A stretch of DNA of 64,000 bases from Paraburkholderia franconis (GTDB lineage: Bacteria > Pseudomonadota > Gammaproteobacteria > Burkholderiales > Burkholderiaceae), in contig NZ_WHNP01000006.1 of NCBI RefSeq assembly GCF_009362735.1, forward strand, positions 1 to 64,000, read 5' to 3'. Shown here one piece after another: positions 15,721-24,663 of the stretch. Position numbers and translations under genes: made by a program. A model generated the notes under the pieces. That model was not told the origin of the DNA. It was given only the letters and a program-made list of their open reading frames with translations, and ran no database searches. Within the stretch, counting starts at the first letter, position 1. Each line of letters begins with the position of its first letter.

Positions 15721-17318
15721 CAGAAATTACCAGGTGAAAAGGCGTATTGGTCGCCCAGCGGTGCCTGCTGGCGATCTGTTTTCAGTTGCGTGTCCACGTT
15801 CGGAGACGACGTGATGTTCGTGCTGGTGCCCGGCGGCGCATTCTTGTGGACAATCTCGACGCGCACCTTGCCTCCTTCGCCCGAAACGCCCTGACCAAGC
15901 TGGCTGTCCAGATCACGAGCGATCCCCGAACGGATCTGGGCCTCACCCTTCACGTCTGTCGGTCGCTCATACAGCGACGAGAATTTCGCGGCTGCGTCGG
16001 GTGCATCCGTCGCATCCGCGAGCGCCTTAGCTGTTCCCTTCTCGTTGTGGTTCAGCTCCCACACTGAAAAGGCCATCTGTTGCTCAGGCGTCTCCAGATC
16101 GAGCGGGCGCCCGAATTGCTGCTCATACAACTTTCGACGCTCGGGCCCCCACTGGAATAGCCCGCGAAACTTGCCAGTTGAATCGACGGCTCGCTCGTCA
16201 AGGCTGCTTTCACGGAATGCGTTCGCGGTAATGCCGATAGCCGCCGTCCTGCTCGCACCATGATTCATGTACCACTCGACCATGGAACGCGCCTGCTCAA
16301 GTTTTCCGCCACGAGCGGTGACAGTTGGCTCACGATCGCCCTGAGCAGTCCCTTGAGCGGGCGAACCATTCAGTTCGGCCATGGTGACGGGACCGTTGCC
16401 ACGCAGAGAATTGCCGAAACGCTCGAATCCGTTCCATAGCCGCTGACTGGTGGCGTCGGATCCGCTCGGCTGGGCCTGCGGCCTGCCGCGACCACCGGCC
16501 ACGTCAAAAAAGAACTGAATGCCGTTTAGCAGCGAGTTCAGCGCAGGCTCGACGCCACTCAGCACCGTCGTCTTCAGCCGGTCGTAGGTAATGCTCAACT
16601 TGGACGACGCATCGGCATATTCCCGAGCGCGTTGAATGTCCTGCTCATCCGGGATATACGCCTTCGCGGTCTCAAGATCAGATGCGACCTGAGCCGGACC
16701 GCGATTCAGAAAGTCGACAAGCGAACCTGCGCCCGCCGCATTCAGGAAGTTCTGGGCGCCGCCATACTTACCTTGACCGCGCAGCGCTTCCGCATACGCC
16801 GCGAGTTTCGTCAGAACCGATTCAATTGACTCCAGCCGATTCGGATCAGTCGAGATGCCCGCGGCCTGGAAGCGTTTGAGCGCCTCCGGATTGCGGTTGT
16901 TGATCGCATCGCTGTACGTCTGCCGCACCTGCTCAATGCCGCCGTTCGCTTGTTCGGCCGACAGACCGGCAAGACGGCCCGCGTATTGCACGCCGAACGC
17001 GCTCGTCGTCGACAATCCGCTGCGCACCGCCAGATTGCTCATCGAGCGCACCGACGAGGCCCACTGTGACTCGAGCTGGGCGATCTTGAACGTCAGCGCC
17101 GTGACGCCACCGATGATTCCAGCCTTTCCGACGAAGCTGGCAATCTCGGAGATCGCGCCGCTGTTCGAACTGAATCCGGCTGCGATCGAACTGCCGAGAC
17201 TATTCAACTTGCCTTTGTTCGCCTGCGCCTGCAACTTCGAAAGGCTGTTCGTCACCTGCCCGATCGGGCCGGATGCCTGATTCTTCGCGGTGATCGCAAT
17301 GGAGATTTTGCTTGCCAT
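15720..17318 (-). CDS. Tape measure protein with tail lysozyme domain
   Basis: This 532-residue protein starts with the tape-measure pattern 'IAITAKNQASGPIGQVTNSLSKL', then a hydrophobic segment (about 57-75) and long helices. The C-terminal third carries a phage tail-lysozyme-like domain: 'GITANAFRESSLDERAVDSTGKFRGLFQWGPERR' near 350-390, with the Glu of 'RESS' as the likely catalytic acid. At roughly 0.15 nm per residue it predicts a tail near 80 nm. In Mu the tape measure precedes the DNA-circulation gene; here it follows it. Confidence 0.8.
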   Translation of the reverse strand: MASKISIAITAKNQASGPIGQVTNSLSKLQAQANKGKLNSLGSSIAAGFSSNSGAISEIASFVGKAGIIGGVTALTFKIAQLESQWASSVRSMSNLAVRSGLSTTSAFGVQYAGRLAGLSAEQANGGIEQVRQTYSDAINNRNPEALKRFQAAGISTDPNRLESIESVLTKLAAYAEALRGQGKYGGAQNFLNAAGAGSLVDFLNRGPAQVASDLETAKAYIPDEQDIQRAREYADASSKLSITYDRLKTTVLSGVEPALNSLLNGIQFFFDVAGGRGRPQAQPSGSDATSQRLWNGFERFGNSLRGNGPVTMAELNGSPAQGTAQGDREPTVTARGGKLEQARSMVEWYMNHGASRTAAIGITANAFRESSLDERAVDSTGKFRGLFQWGPERRKLYEQQFGRPLDLETPEQQMAFSVWELNHNEKGTAKALADATDAPDAAAKFSSLYERPTDVKGEAQIRSGIARDLDSQLGQGVSGEGGKVRVEIVHKNAPPGTSTNITSSPNVDTQLKTDRQQAPLGDQYAFSPGNF

Positions 17319-17333
17319 GAACCCGCTCGAGGA

Positions 17334-18758
17334 TCAGTTCGCCAACGCCTTGAAGGTCGTAGGCATGAATGCAGGGTGCACAGGATTCGCCTGCGCGACG
17401 AGCTCGTCAGCACGCGTCGGATCGCGATAAATCCTCGTCGCCAGCGCGAGAGACGGCATCGGCGCAGGCAAACTGAACGTCTTGATCGACGACAGACCCG
17501 CGCCGCGCTTGTTCAGGTCAGCGACGACCGCCGCGCGCAGCGTCGAGAGCGCCTCATACGTCTCGTCTTCGCCCTGGTCCCCTGCGACCGTCATCTCAGC
17601 GTCGATCAGATCGGTCACGAGATCGCGCACGCGCGCCGCATCGTCGCTCGACGACGGCTGATATGTCGACGAGGCCTGTGCGACCGCGCCAATCGACGTG
17701 CGACGGAACAGATCGCTGCACGCCGACTGCATATCGCCCATCGCCGTGCCGATCACAGACGTCGTCGTGCCCGCATTCGGAACGAACGTTGAAAGCGACG
17801 ACAGCAGTCGAATCGAGTCATTCGGATCGTTCGTCGCCGCCAGAACAGCAGACGTCACCCCTTGAACCGACGAGGTGAAGGTGTCGACCGTCGTCGCGTC
17901 GAAACCTGCTGCAGCGGCCGCCATCGTGTCTGCTGCCGTGCTGACGTTCGCGCGCGCCGTCGTCGCGGCCTCGATCATCGACTGCGTCGTCTGATTCGAC
18001 TGCACCGACGAGCTCGGATACTTGCTGAACGTCGGAACCGTCGCGCTGCCCGCGAAGCGACCGAAGTCACCCGGCAGGTTGAACAGCAGCTGAAACAGGT
18101 TTCGCGCGTCGCCGACGATGTTCTTCGCGTACGTGTACCAGCCGAGCGCGGTGTTGACGACGGTCCCTAGCACGGCGGCGCCATATGCAATGGCATTCAG
18201 CGCGGTCTTAGCGAAATTCAACGCGGCCGCAACGTTCAAACCCGTCACCGCGTTCAGCACCGACTGCGTCGTCGCGGTTTCGGCGGTCGGGTATGTACGC
18301 TGCCCGGCCTCGACGAACTCGAACTGAAACTCGAAATACCGGCCGCGCTCCCAATGCTCGATGCTTCGGAAGCCGTCCAGGTTGACGTTGAGCCTGCCGA
18401 GCGTCGGATGGATCAACTCTCCATCACCAGCCGTCTCAACTGCGGCGATCATCACATCGCGTTGCATGATGACGTCGTCACCGATGACGAAGCCATACAT
18501 ACGGATGCGCCGCGCGCCGCGCCCGAGATCTTCGATCCACGGCGTGTCACGCTGCGGATATTGGTGAACCTGATTGCGACGACCGAATGCCGCCTCACTT
18601 CCGAGCGATACGAACGGCACACCTCGATATGATGCGGGGCGCAACTGTTCGAAATACGACGCAGCCGATCCGCCAAGCCGCGCGGCGAGCGAACTCGCCA
18701 GATTGGAAATCCCCGAGGCGGTGCTGAGCACGGCGCCTGCGCCGCCACCGATGTTCAT
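17334..18758 (-). CDS. DNA circulation N-domain protein (Mu gp43-like)
   Basis: This 474-residue protein has the DNA_circ_N domain: 'ASYRGVPF', 'GRRNQVHQYPQRDTPWIEDLGR', 'FVIGDD' and 'HPTLGRLNVNLDGFR' within the first 150 residues. The rest is helical and Ala-rich. In Mu and SfV this protein is a tail/baseplate component needed for assembly and for circularising or delivering DNA. I chose the internal MNIGGG start, which overlaps the stop of the frameshift extension by 4 bp. Confidence 0.85.
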   Translation of the reverse strand: MNIGGGAGAVLSTASGISNLASSLAARLGGSAASYFEQLRPASYRGVPFVSLGSEAAFGRRNQVHQYPQRDTPWIEDLGRGARRIRMYGFVIGDDVIMQRDVMIAAVETAGDGELIHPTLGRLNVNLDGFRSIEHWERGRYFEFQFEFVEAGQRTYPTAETATTQSVLNAVTGLNVAAALNFAKTALNAIAYGAAVLGTVVNTALGWYTYAKNIVGDARNLFQLLFNLPGDFGRFAGSATVPTFSKYPSSSVQSNQTTQSMIEAATTARANVSTAADTMAAAAAGFDATTVDTFTSSVQGVTSAVLAATNDPNDSIRLLSSLSTFVPNAGTTTSVIGTAMGDMQSACSDLFRRTSIGAVAQASSTYQPSSSDDAARVRDLVTDLIDAEMTVAGDQGEDETYEALSTLRAAVVADLNKRGAGLSSIKTFSLPAPMPSLALATRIYRDPTRADELVAQANPVHPAFMPTTFKALAN

Positions 18759-18958
18759 GCGCCAACTCCAATGCGTTTGCCCAGGCGCAGCGCTCTTTCG
18801 AGCCAGCGCAGGGTCTCGGATTCTGTCATCTGCTCGACCGCATCCGGAGGCCAACGCATCATGTGCGTCAACTCGGCGAGACGGTCATCCCACCACTCCG
18901 GAATCGAGACCCGTGCGGCGATCAGTCGTCCGAGTCCGGTGATCGCCGAACCTGAAAA
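18755..18958 (-). CDS. GpE-like C-terminal extension made by -1 frameshift
   Basis: This reading frame has no start of its own. It encodes 'WWDDRLAELTHMMRWPPDAVEQMTESETLRWLERAL', the W-W...W-P-P pattern of the P2 GpE family. It lies in the -1 frame relative to the gp41-like gene and overlaps its 3' end. Long tailed phages conserve such -1 frameshifts to make a second, extended tail-assembly chaperone. A candidate slip site CGGTTTT lies at 18955-18961. Confidence 0.68.
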   Translation of the reverse strand, partial: FSGSAITGLGRLIAARVSIPEWWDDRLAELTHMMRWPPDAVEQMTESETLRWLERALRLGKRIGVGA

Positions 18959-19482
18959 CCGTTGAAATACGCCGCGGCTTCGAGGAAATCCCGAGCGCAC
19001 AGCGCGCGCACGGAGCTTTTCGGCACCTTGCCGATCAGGCTGATCAGCGCGACCATGCGTGCGAACGGACCGCCCGCCGCTTCGGCTTTTCGCTTCTGCG
19101 CATTCGTCGGCTCGCAAAGCGAAAGCGAGGCCAGGTTTAGCGCGCTGTCGTCCTTCGTGAGTTGGACGGGCTTCGTCAACTGAATGACGATCTCGTCCGC
19201 GCTCCTCTCTGGATTCCGCGCGGCATCGTGACCAAACGATGCAACGAAGTCTTCGGCCTCGTCGATCTGGCTGCCGTACATCTGGTCGATCACGTCGACA
19301 GGCACGCCACTGAGTAGAGCAATCAGCGCGATCGACGTGCCATACACACCGGCGGATTGCTCTGCCTTCTCGTAGTCGCCGGCGAGCGGCTCGCGAAGCG
19401 TGATCTCCGAGACGGTTTTCTCCGCGTCGCCCTTGCCGTGCTTAAGCGGCTTGCGCAGGACGATCGTTTTCGTATCGCTCAT
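18922..19482 (-). CDS. Tail assembly chaperone (Mu gp41-like)
   Basis: This 186-residue protein starts with 'IVLRKPLKHG...ISEITLREPLAGDYEKAEQ', the gp41/phage_TAC pattern, and lies between the tail tube gene and the GpE-like frame. It should chaperone the tape measure during tail polymerisation. Its last 37 bp overlap the -1 frame extension, so a longer fusion of about 240 residues is predicted too. Confidence 0.85.
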   Translation of the reverse strand: MSDTKTIVLRKPLKHGKGDAEKTVSEITLREPLAGDYEKAEQSAGVYGTSIALIALLSGVPVDVIDQMYGSQIDEAEDFVASFGHDAARNPERSADEIVIQLTKPVQLTKDDSALNLASLSLCEPTNAQKRKAEAAGGPFARMVALISLIGKVPKSSVRALCARDFLEAAAYFNGFQVRRSPDSDD

Positions 19483-19485
19483 CGC

Positions 19486-19860
19486 TTACTGCTCCGTGAC
19501 CGCGTTCTGCAGGCCTTCCCAACGGCACGTGAACTTCGCCTCGACCGTGTCGACTTCCTGCGCTTCCACCGTCCACATGTTGCGTCCGATGACCGTCTTG
19601 CCGTTCGCTAGCTCGAGCACGAGCGTCACGTTGCGCATCGCGTTGAATGCAGCGAGGCTGAGACCGCCGGAATCACGAATCGACGCGCTGATGTATGGAG
19701 GCTTCGGCATTTCGCTGAAGCCGTGCACCGTGTCCTGCCCGGACTTCGACTCGCGCGTCACACTGCCGACGTCGTACTTCAGTTCGCCTTCGAGCTGGTA
19801 ATTCACCCCGTCGGCCGTCAGATACGCGGTGCCGGCAATAAGGCCTGTGTTGTTCGCCAT
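19486..19860 (-). CDS. Tail tube protein (Mu gpM-like)
   Basis: This 124-residue protein has the tube signature 'GTAYLTADGVNYQLEGELKYDVGSVTRESKSGQDTVHGF' and a C-terminal 'TCRWEGLQNAV'. It polymerises into the inner tube through which DNA passes. It lies directly downstream of the sheath gene, as in Mu. Confidence 0.92.
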   Translation of the reverse strand: MANNTGLIAGTAYLTADGVNYQLEGELKYDVGSVTRESKSGQDTVHGFSEMPKPPYISASIRDSGGLSLAAFNAMRNVTLVLELANGKTVIGRNMWTVEAQEVDTVEAKFTCRWEGLQNAVTEQ

Positions 19861-19882
19861 CTATGGCTCCCAGAAATGACAA

Positions 19883-19906
19883 CGCCGCCCGGGTTAGCGG
19901 GCGGCG
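19883..19906. other. Strong hairpin between sheath and tube genes
   Basis: A perfect 9-bp GC stem (CGCCGCCCG / CGGGCGGCG) with a 6-nt loop. The U tract on either strand is poor, so it may stabilise the 3' end of the sheath mRNA or set sheath:tube ratio rather than terminate. Confidence 0.45.
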
Positions 19907-19926
19907 CTTTGCGTTTGACGGACAGA

Positions 19927-21417
19927 TCAGGACTGCGTGGCCGACAGGCGGAACTGCGCCAGCAGCGCGAAGATGCGCAACTGGTTAATCAAAATCCCCG
20001 GCCAAAGGACGTCCACGCGGTTAGGGTTTGAGGCGTTTTGTTCCACGATGATCGACTGCGCGAAGATGTCGCTGCCCTGCACGTAGCCTTCGTATTCCAT
20101 CGCGCGGTATTCAGCAATCTGGTCGGCCTTGATGATCTTCGGCGTGACGATCCCTGAACCCGGAGCGAAGCGCGTTCCGTCGGCCGCGAGCTTCACGCGC
20201 GCGTATTTCGTCGTGACCATCGTGCGCAGCCGGCGCAGCACGTAGGTCAGCAGGAACATCGTCTCGATTTCGAGATAGCTGTTGTCTGGCTGGCCCGACG
20301 CGTTCGTCTGGTACGTCGTGATCAGGTTTTCGATCGCCACCGTGCCATCGTCGGCGACTGTGAATGTCGAGATGCCGTCATAGAGCAGCGTGTTGCGCTG
20401 GCTCAGGTTGAAGCGCGATTGCAGCGGCGGCGCCAACACACCGGTCAGCGCAACCGTCTGCATCGGAATGCCCGGATCAGCGCGCACGCTCACGGCGGTG
20501 ACCGCGGCGATCGCCGATGCCCACTGCCACGCGGGCGTCGGCGAATCGTTGAAGCCCATCACTGTTTCGTGCTGATTGTTCCGCGCCGTGCCGAACGTCG
20601 TCTGATTCGCCCAGGTCGCGCGGTACGCGTAGAACGCATGCCCGAACACCTGTTGCTGCCAGCTCCATCGACCCGTCGAGTCGTTCAGGAACGCCTTGAT
20701 GGCGTCCATCGACGTCGTGTCCGTGAGCGCGCACGCGATGAAGTCGAACGGCATGTCGAGCAGGTTGCCGAGCGCGGTCGTCAGCGTCGGATTCGTCGCG
20801 CCACCGGCCATCGCGGTGATCGTCGCGGCGAAACCTGTCGGAAACACTTCGCCGTTCGCCGCGCCCTGATAGTTGAAGCGAACGTCGATGTCGTTGCCGA
20901 CGAGGCCCTTGTTGTCAGCCGTCAGATTGACAGTGCTTGTCGACGCAACTGCGGTTGCCGGCATGCCCGGAATCGCGTTGATCGCTGCGGCGAGAGCCGT
21001 GGCAACCTGCGCCGTCGTTTGACCTGAGGTCACCGCGACCGAGACCAGTTGGCCGGCGATATACAGCGCCAGCGTGCCATTGGCCGTCGGCGCACCGGTA
21101 ATCGCGATCGAACCAGTTGCCGCGGTCGCGCCGGCAGCGTCAGCCAGCGGCAAACACCAAAGTTCGCCGAACTGGTCGTTCTGGCGATAGGCCGCCGTCA
21201 TCAGCGCGAGTACTGAGTTCGCGCCGAATTGCGTGTTCGCGTCGCCCGTGCCGGCCGACAGGAGCGGCACGTTCGCGGCGGCCGCGCCCGTCGTCATCGG
21301 TCCGATCAGCAGCGCGCGCTGATTCGCGACAGCAGTGTTCGCGTGCGAGCTGTCGATCTCGGCGAAGAACAGCGGCGTGCGCAGGTTCTGCGGGATCTGT
21401 TTGAACGGGATGGTCAT
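19927..21417 (-). CDS. Contractile tail sheath protein (Mu gpL-like)
   Basis: This 496-residue protein has the sheath layout: 'IPQNLRTPLFFAEIDSSHAN' at the start, an Ala/Thr-rich insertion domain (about 100-215), and the conserved C-terminal 'PKIIKADQIAEYRAMEYEGYVQG...ILINQLRIFALLAQFRLS'. It makes the contractile outer tail tube, so the phage is a myovirus. Its start overlaps the DUF2635 gene stop. Confidence 0.93.
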   Translation of the reverse strand: MTIPFKQIPQNLRTPLFFAEIDSSHANTAVANQRALLIGPMTTGAAAANVPLLSAGTGDANTQFGANSVLALMTAAYRQNDQFGELWCLPLADAAGATAATGSIAITGAPTANGTLALYIAGQLVSVAVTSGQTTAQVATALAAAINAIPGMPATAVASTSTVNLTADNKGLVGNDIDVRFNYQGAANGEVFPTGFAATITAMAGGATNPTLTTALGNLLDMPFDFIACALTDTTSMDAIKAFLNDSTGRWSWQQQVFGHAFYAYRATWANQTTFGTARNNQHETVMGFNDSPTPAWQWASAIAAVTAVSVRADPGIPMQTVALTGVLAPPLQSRFNLSQRNTLLYDGISTFTVADDGTVAIENLITTYQTNASGQPDNSYLEIETMFLLTYVLRRLRTMVTTKYARVKLAADGTRFAPGSGIVTPKIIKADQIAEYRAMEYEGYVQGSDIFAQSIIVEQNASNPNRVDVLWPGILINQLRIFALLAQFRLSATQS

Positions 21418-21602
21418 TGCGCGTCACCCCCAGCCTTCTTAGTTACGGTTGCGGGCGTCGGCGTTTCAATCACGACATCACCGTCGTTAGCTACGCGCGT
21501 CCAGAAAATATCGCCATCCGGCACTTCGATGCCTTCGGGCGGCAGAAACTGCTTCGTGACCGGATGCCGCACTTTGAGGCCCGGTGCAGGTTTGACGATC
21601 AT
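21414..21602 (-). CDS. DUF2635 protein (Mu gp38-like)
   Basis: This 62-residue protein starts 'MIVKPAPGLKVRHPVTKQFLPPEG', the DUF2635 signature. It is the small gene that regularly precedes the sheath gene in Mu-like tails. Its role is unknown. Confidence 0.85.
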   Translation of the reverse strand: MIVKPAPGLKVRHPVTKQFLPPEGIEVPDGDIFWTRVANDGDVVIETPTPATVTKKAGGDAQ

Positions 21603-21613
21603 TCGTCACTCCT

Positions 21614-22216
21614 TTAAGTGAATGTGGCCTTGACGAAGCCTTCAGCCCGGCCATCGGGCCCTTCGGTTCGCGGCGCCGGCGTTACTGCATCAGGGAAAGG
21701 CGGATTCGGGTACGTCTCTGTCGGATCGAACACGTTGATCAGGTCTGCCGCCAGATCGATCTCCGTGAGCTGCGCCGTGACATCCGGATAGAACGTCTCG
21801 TACATCTGCACGCCCAGAGAGATCAGCATCCCGCCGATGTGCGTCTCGCCGTCTGCGCTCACGTCGGTCTGCGTACGCATGAACGGGAAGTCCTGCGCGA
21901 GGTTGCGCAGCGGCACGCTCTTGAAAATTGCAGCCTCGATGTCAGCCTGAAGGCCTTCGAGCGCGAGCAGCGCAGCCGGGCCCGATCGCCCCGACACTTC
22001 GACGCGAATCTCGAAGACGCTCGTCGTGTCAAATGCGGTCTGACCGTTATTGCCGAGAGACTTCTTTTCTTCTCCGCCATACCGGACCTTGATCGCCGGC
22101 AGCTTCGCCGCCGTCACGTTCCAGTCACCAGGCGAATACAGATTCACGTTCTGCAAGGTGCCTAGCACGGACAGCAGCGCAACGCGGAATCCCGCGCGTG
22201 CGGTCTGATCAGACAT
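21614..22216 (-). CDS. Mu gp37-like tail terminator/connector protein
   Basis: This 200-residue protein has 'LPAIKVRYGGEEKK' and 'FEIRVEVSGRSGPAALLALEGLQADIEAAI', the DUF1834/gp37 pattern. Proteins at this position act at the neck or tail terminator. The start overlaps the FII-like connector gene by 8 bp. Confidence 0.82.
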   Translation of the reverse strand: MSDQTARAGFRVALLSVLGTLQNVNLYSPGDWNVTAAKLPAIKVRYGGEEKKSLGNNGQTAFDTTSVFEIRVEVSGRSGPAALLALEGLQADIEAAIFKSVPLRNLAQDFPFMRTQTDVSADGETHIGGMLISLGVQMYETFYPDVTAQLTEIDLAADLINVFDPTETYPNPPFPDAVTPAPRTEGPDGRAEGFVKATFT

Positions 22217-22547
22217 CGGTTTGCCCCGGTACGTTGAGCATCAGGCGGGCGCCGCCCTTGCCATCCGAATGCACCTCGCGCACTTCCCACTGCTCACCCG
22301 TTCCGATGATCAGAGCCTGATCGCCTTGCTGGGGTAGATAGTTCGATGGGAATTGCGAAAGTTGCACACCTAGCGTTGGCTGAGATGTCGAGACCAGTGA
22401 TCCGGTCTCGACGTTGACGGCGAAGAAAGCCTTGTCGTACACGCCGCTGATCTGGAATGACCCGCCGAGGATCGACGTATAGGACACAGGCTCGCCGAAA
22501 ACGCCCTGCAGCGGGCCGATGACCACGGCATTCCAGTCGATAGGCAT
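22209..22547 (-). CDS. Head-tail joining protein (lambda FII-like)
   Basis: This 112-residue beta-rich protein contains 'GVFGEPVSY' and 'FQISGVYDKAFFAV...LPQQGDQALIIGTGEQWEVREVHSDGKGGARLML', as in FII-type connectors. I chose the internal MPIDWN start, whose ATG shares a base with the capsid stop. It bridges the lambda-like head module and the Mu-like tail module. Confidence 0.78.
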   Translation of the reverse strand: MPIDWNAVVIGPLQGVFGEPVSYTSILGGSFQISGVYDKAFFAVNVETGSLVSTSQPTLGVQLSQFPSNYLPQQGDQALIIGTGEQWEVREVHSDGKGGARLMLNVPGQTDV

Positions 22548-23611
22548 TAAGCCTCCGAACGGCCGCCGACGAGAACTTCCGGACGAGTGCAGAGGTACAG
22601 CGGGTAGGAGTAGACCTCCATCTTCCACCACATGCGGCGATCGCGGTCGATGATCGGCAGCACGTAGACCGGCGCCCCGGGCTGATTGATGAACTCTGCC
22701 GACTCGCCCGGAGCCAGCACCTCCTGGAAGATGCCAGGTGCGTTCACGGGGAAGAACTTGACCTTGTCGTCCGCGATCTTGACGGTCGAGTTGTCGTCCG
22801 AGCCGCGGTAGTTCACCCAGGTGATACCGTCGAAATCGAACGAGCTGAACGCATCGCCGAATGCATCGTTGCGGATGTCCTTCGCGCCTTCCCAGTTCAG
22901 GAACGTACGGATCACGTCCGGATGATTCGAGAACTGGTCGTAGAACACGTCGCCGCAGAGCGCCATGATCTTCGTCTGGTTCGTGAACGCGCCCTGCGCC
23001 TTGCGCGCCATGTAGCGTTTCACACCGTTGATGATCGGACGGAGGCTGTTCGCAACGCCTGCGGCCAGATTGAAGGCGACTTCCGTCGCCTGCGCGATCT
23101 GGAATTCGTCGAACCAGTTGTACAGAACGGTTCCGTCGGCGGGGTTCAGCACCATGCCCTGGACAGCGGCGAGGCGCAGATACTCCTTCGTGTACTCGAC
23201 GCTTGCGAGCAAGCCCGTCGGGCCTGCAAGACGGCGCGCCACTTCGCGTTCGAGCTGCATCGGCACCGTCACGATCTGGCCGGTCGGACCTTCCGGGAAC
23301 TCGCGGATGTTCTGGATTTCGTACGTGTGGATCGTGTCGTCGTGCATCAGACGCGGCACGTCGAAGTAGCGCATCTTGCGCTTTTCGGTCGTACGTTGCG
23401 TACCTTCCGCGCCGCGCTCGCTGAAGCCAATCAGCTTCAGCGTACCCGTGCGTTCTTCAACAGACACCGCCGTCGTGCGGATCGGATTCTCGTCGAAGAT
23501 GTTCAGTTGACCGAGTGCGCCCGGTTGGTAGGGGTTGCGTTGCACACCCTGCGTGAGGGCCAGCGCGCTGAATGCGTCGCTGTTAAAAATGTCGATGATT
23601 TCGCCAGCCAT
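22547..23611 (-). CDS. Major capsid protein (lambda gpE-like)
   Basis: This 354-residue protein belongs to the gpE capsid family: 'DAFSALALTQGVQRNPYQPGALGQLNIF' near the N-terminus, 'RRLAGPTGLLASVEYTKE' and 'ALCGDVFYDQFSNHPDVIRTFL'. It has the HK97 fold and forms the icosahedral shell. The order protease, scaffold, decoration, capsid is as in lambda. Confidence 0.93.
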   Translation of the reverse strand: MAGEIIDIFNSDAFSALALTQGVQRNPYQPGALGQLNIFDENPIRTTAVSVEERTGTLKLIGFSERGAEGTQRTTEKRKMRYFDVPRLMHDDTIHTYEIQNIREFPEGPTGQIVTVPMQLEREVARRLAGPTGLLASVEYTKEYLRLAAVQGMVLNPADGTVLYNWFDEFQIAQATEVAFNLAAGVANSLRPIINGVKRYMARKAQGAFTNQTKIMALCGDVFYDQFSNHPDVIRTFLNWEGAKDIRNDAFGDAFSSFDFDGITWVNYRGSDDNSTVKIADDKVKFFPVNAPGIFQEVLAPGESAEFINQPGAPVYVLPIIDRDRRMWWKMEVYSYPLYLCTRPEVLVGGRSEA

Positions 23612-23623
23612 GGCTTATTCCTT

Positions 23624-23651
23624 AAAAAAGAAAAGCCGCCTTGGTGGCGGC
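23624..23651 (-). terminator. Intrinsic terminator between decoration and capsid genes
   Basis: The stem GCCGCC / GGCGGC has a 5-nt loop and a following U-rich tract on the minus strand. It lies inside the structural operon, so read-through must be efficient or regulated. Confidence 0.75.
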
Positions 23652-23703
23652 CTCAATGCATTCACGAAAAGCCGCTAGTGGGCGGCGTCTGGTCAGGTGG
23701 CGA

Positions 23704-24633
23704 TTAGCGCGGAATGATGGTCAGCGCCTTCAGCTGCGCGAGCGAGGCGGTGATCGCCGCGGCGCTCATGCCCGTCGGCCACACCAACTCCGAAGAATTG
23801 ACTTCGGCGAGGCGCACAACCACCGCGCACGGCTTGTCCGCGCTCGTGACGTCCTTCGTGGCGAACAGGATGCCGCTCGGCACCTGCGAACCGTCGACGT
23901 TCGCGGGATCGAACGGCTTGTACTTGCTCGAGCCGGCCGCGACCGTGACCGTGAAGCTATCGCCAGCGGCGAACGCCGTGCCGCCTGCGGTGATCGTGAA
24001 CGAGAGACCGCCGGCTTTGAAGGCAACGCCCGTCGTGCCGTGACCGACTTCAGCACCCGTCGGATCGGTGACGACGAAGTGCGTCGCATCGTCGAACTCG
24101 ACCGAATACACACCGGCCTTCGCCGCGTAACCCTGCACGCTCAGCGAGCCGATCGTGCCGTTGCCGGTGTTCGTGCCGGCCGCCGAGGCGATCGACGGAT
24201 TGCCCGGCGTCGCCGTGGTCGTCAGCGTGAACGAGTCGCCAGCCGCGAACGGCGTGCCGCCAGCGGTGATCGTGAAGCCGATGCCGAGACCGCTGAAAGC
24301 GCTGCCGACGGTGCCGGTGGCCGTTTGGCCGTCCGGTGCCGTGACCGTGAATGCCGACGAGCTCGTGAGCGACACGAGATACGCGCCGATCATCGTCGCC
24401 GGCGCGGCCTGCGGCGTGATCGCGCCGAACGTACCGTTGCCGGTGTTCGTGCCGAGCGCGGCAGCTGCTGCTGTCAGAGCAGACAGGATGGTGCCGAGCA
24501 CCGTGCCAGCCAAGACCTTGACGCCACCGGTCAGCGTGCCCTGCTCGATCGATTGATGGCCGTTCGCCTGCGAGACGAGAAAGCCACCGTTGTGCCAGTT
24601 TTCCTGAAACGGCGTGTAAGTCGGATTACCCAT
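23704..24633 (-). CDS. Head decoration protein with two inserted repeats
   Basis: The N-terminus ('IEQGTLTGGVKVLAGTVLGTI', about residues 29-49) and C-terminus ('FATKDVTSADKPCAVVVRLAEVNSSELVWPTG') match lambda gpD-type decoration proteins. Between them lie two tandem repeats of about 82 residues (about 61-144 and 153-234), each starting G-T-N-T-G-N-G-T and ending 'TITAGGT-x-FAAGDSFT'. The protein is 309 residues, almost three times gpD. The repeats are probably surface-exposed Ig-like loops on the capsid. Confidence 0.85.
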   Translation of the reverse strand: MGNPTYTPFQENWHNGGFLVSQANGHQSIEQGTLTGGVKVLAGTVLGTILSALTAAAAALGTNTGNGTFGAITPQAAPATMIGAYLVSLTSSSAFTVTAPDGQTATGTVGSAFSGLGIGFTITAGGTPFAAGDSFTLTTTATPGNPSIASAAGTNTGNGTIGSLSVQGYAAKAGVYSVEFDDATHFVVTDPTGAEVGHGTTGVAFKAGGLSFTITAGGTAFAAGDSFTVTVAAGSSKYKPFDPANVDGSQVPSGILFATKDVTSADKPCAVVVRLAEVNSSELVWPTGMSAAAITASLAQLKALTIIPR

Positions 24634-24663
24634 GGTTCAGTTCCTTTGGGGCAGAATGGTTGA

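Noticed and set aside
23641..24663. Plus-strand open frame across the decoration gene
   Set aside because: Arg-rich antisense shadow; it also spans a terminator and the decoration gene repeats.
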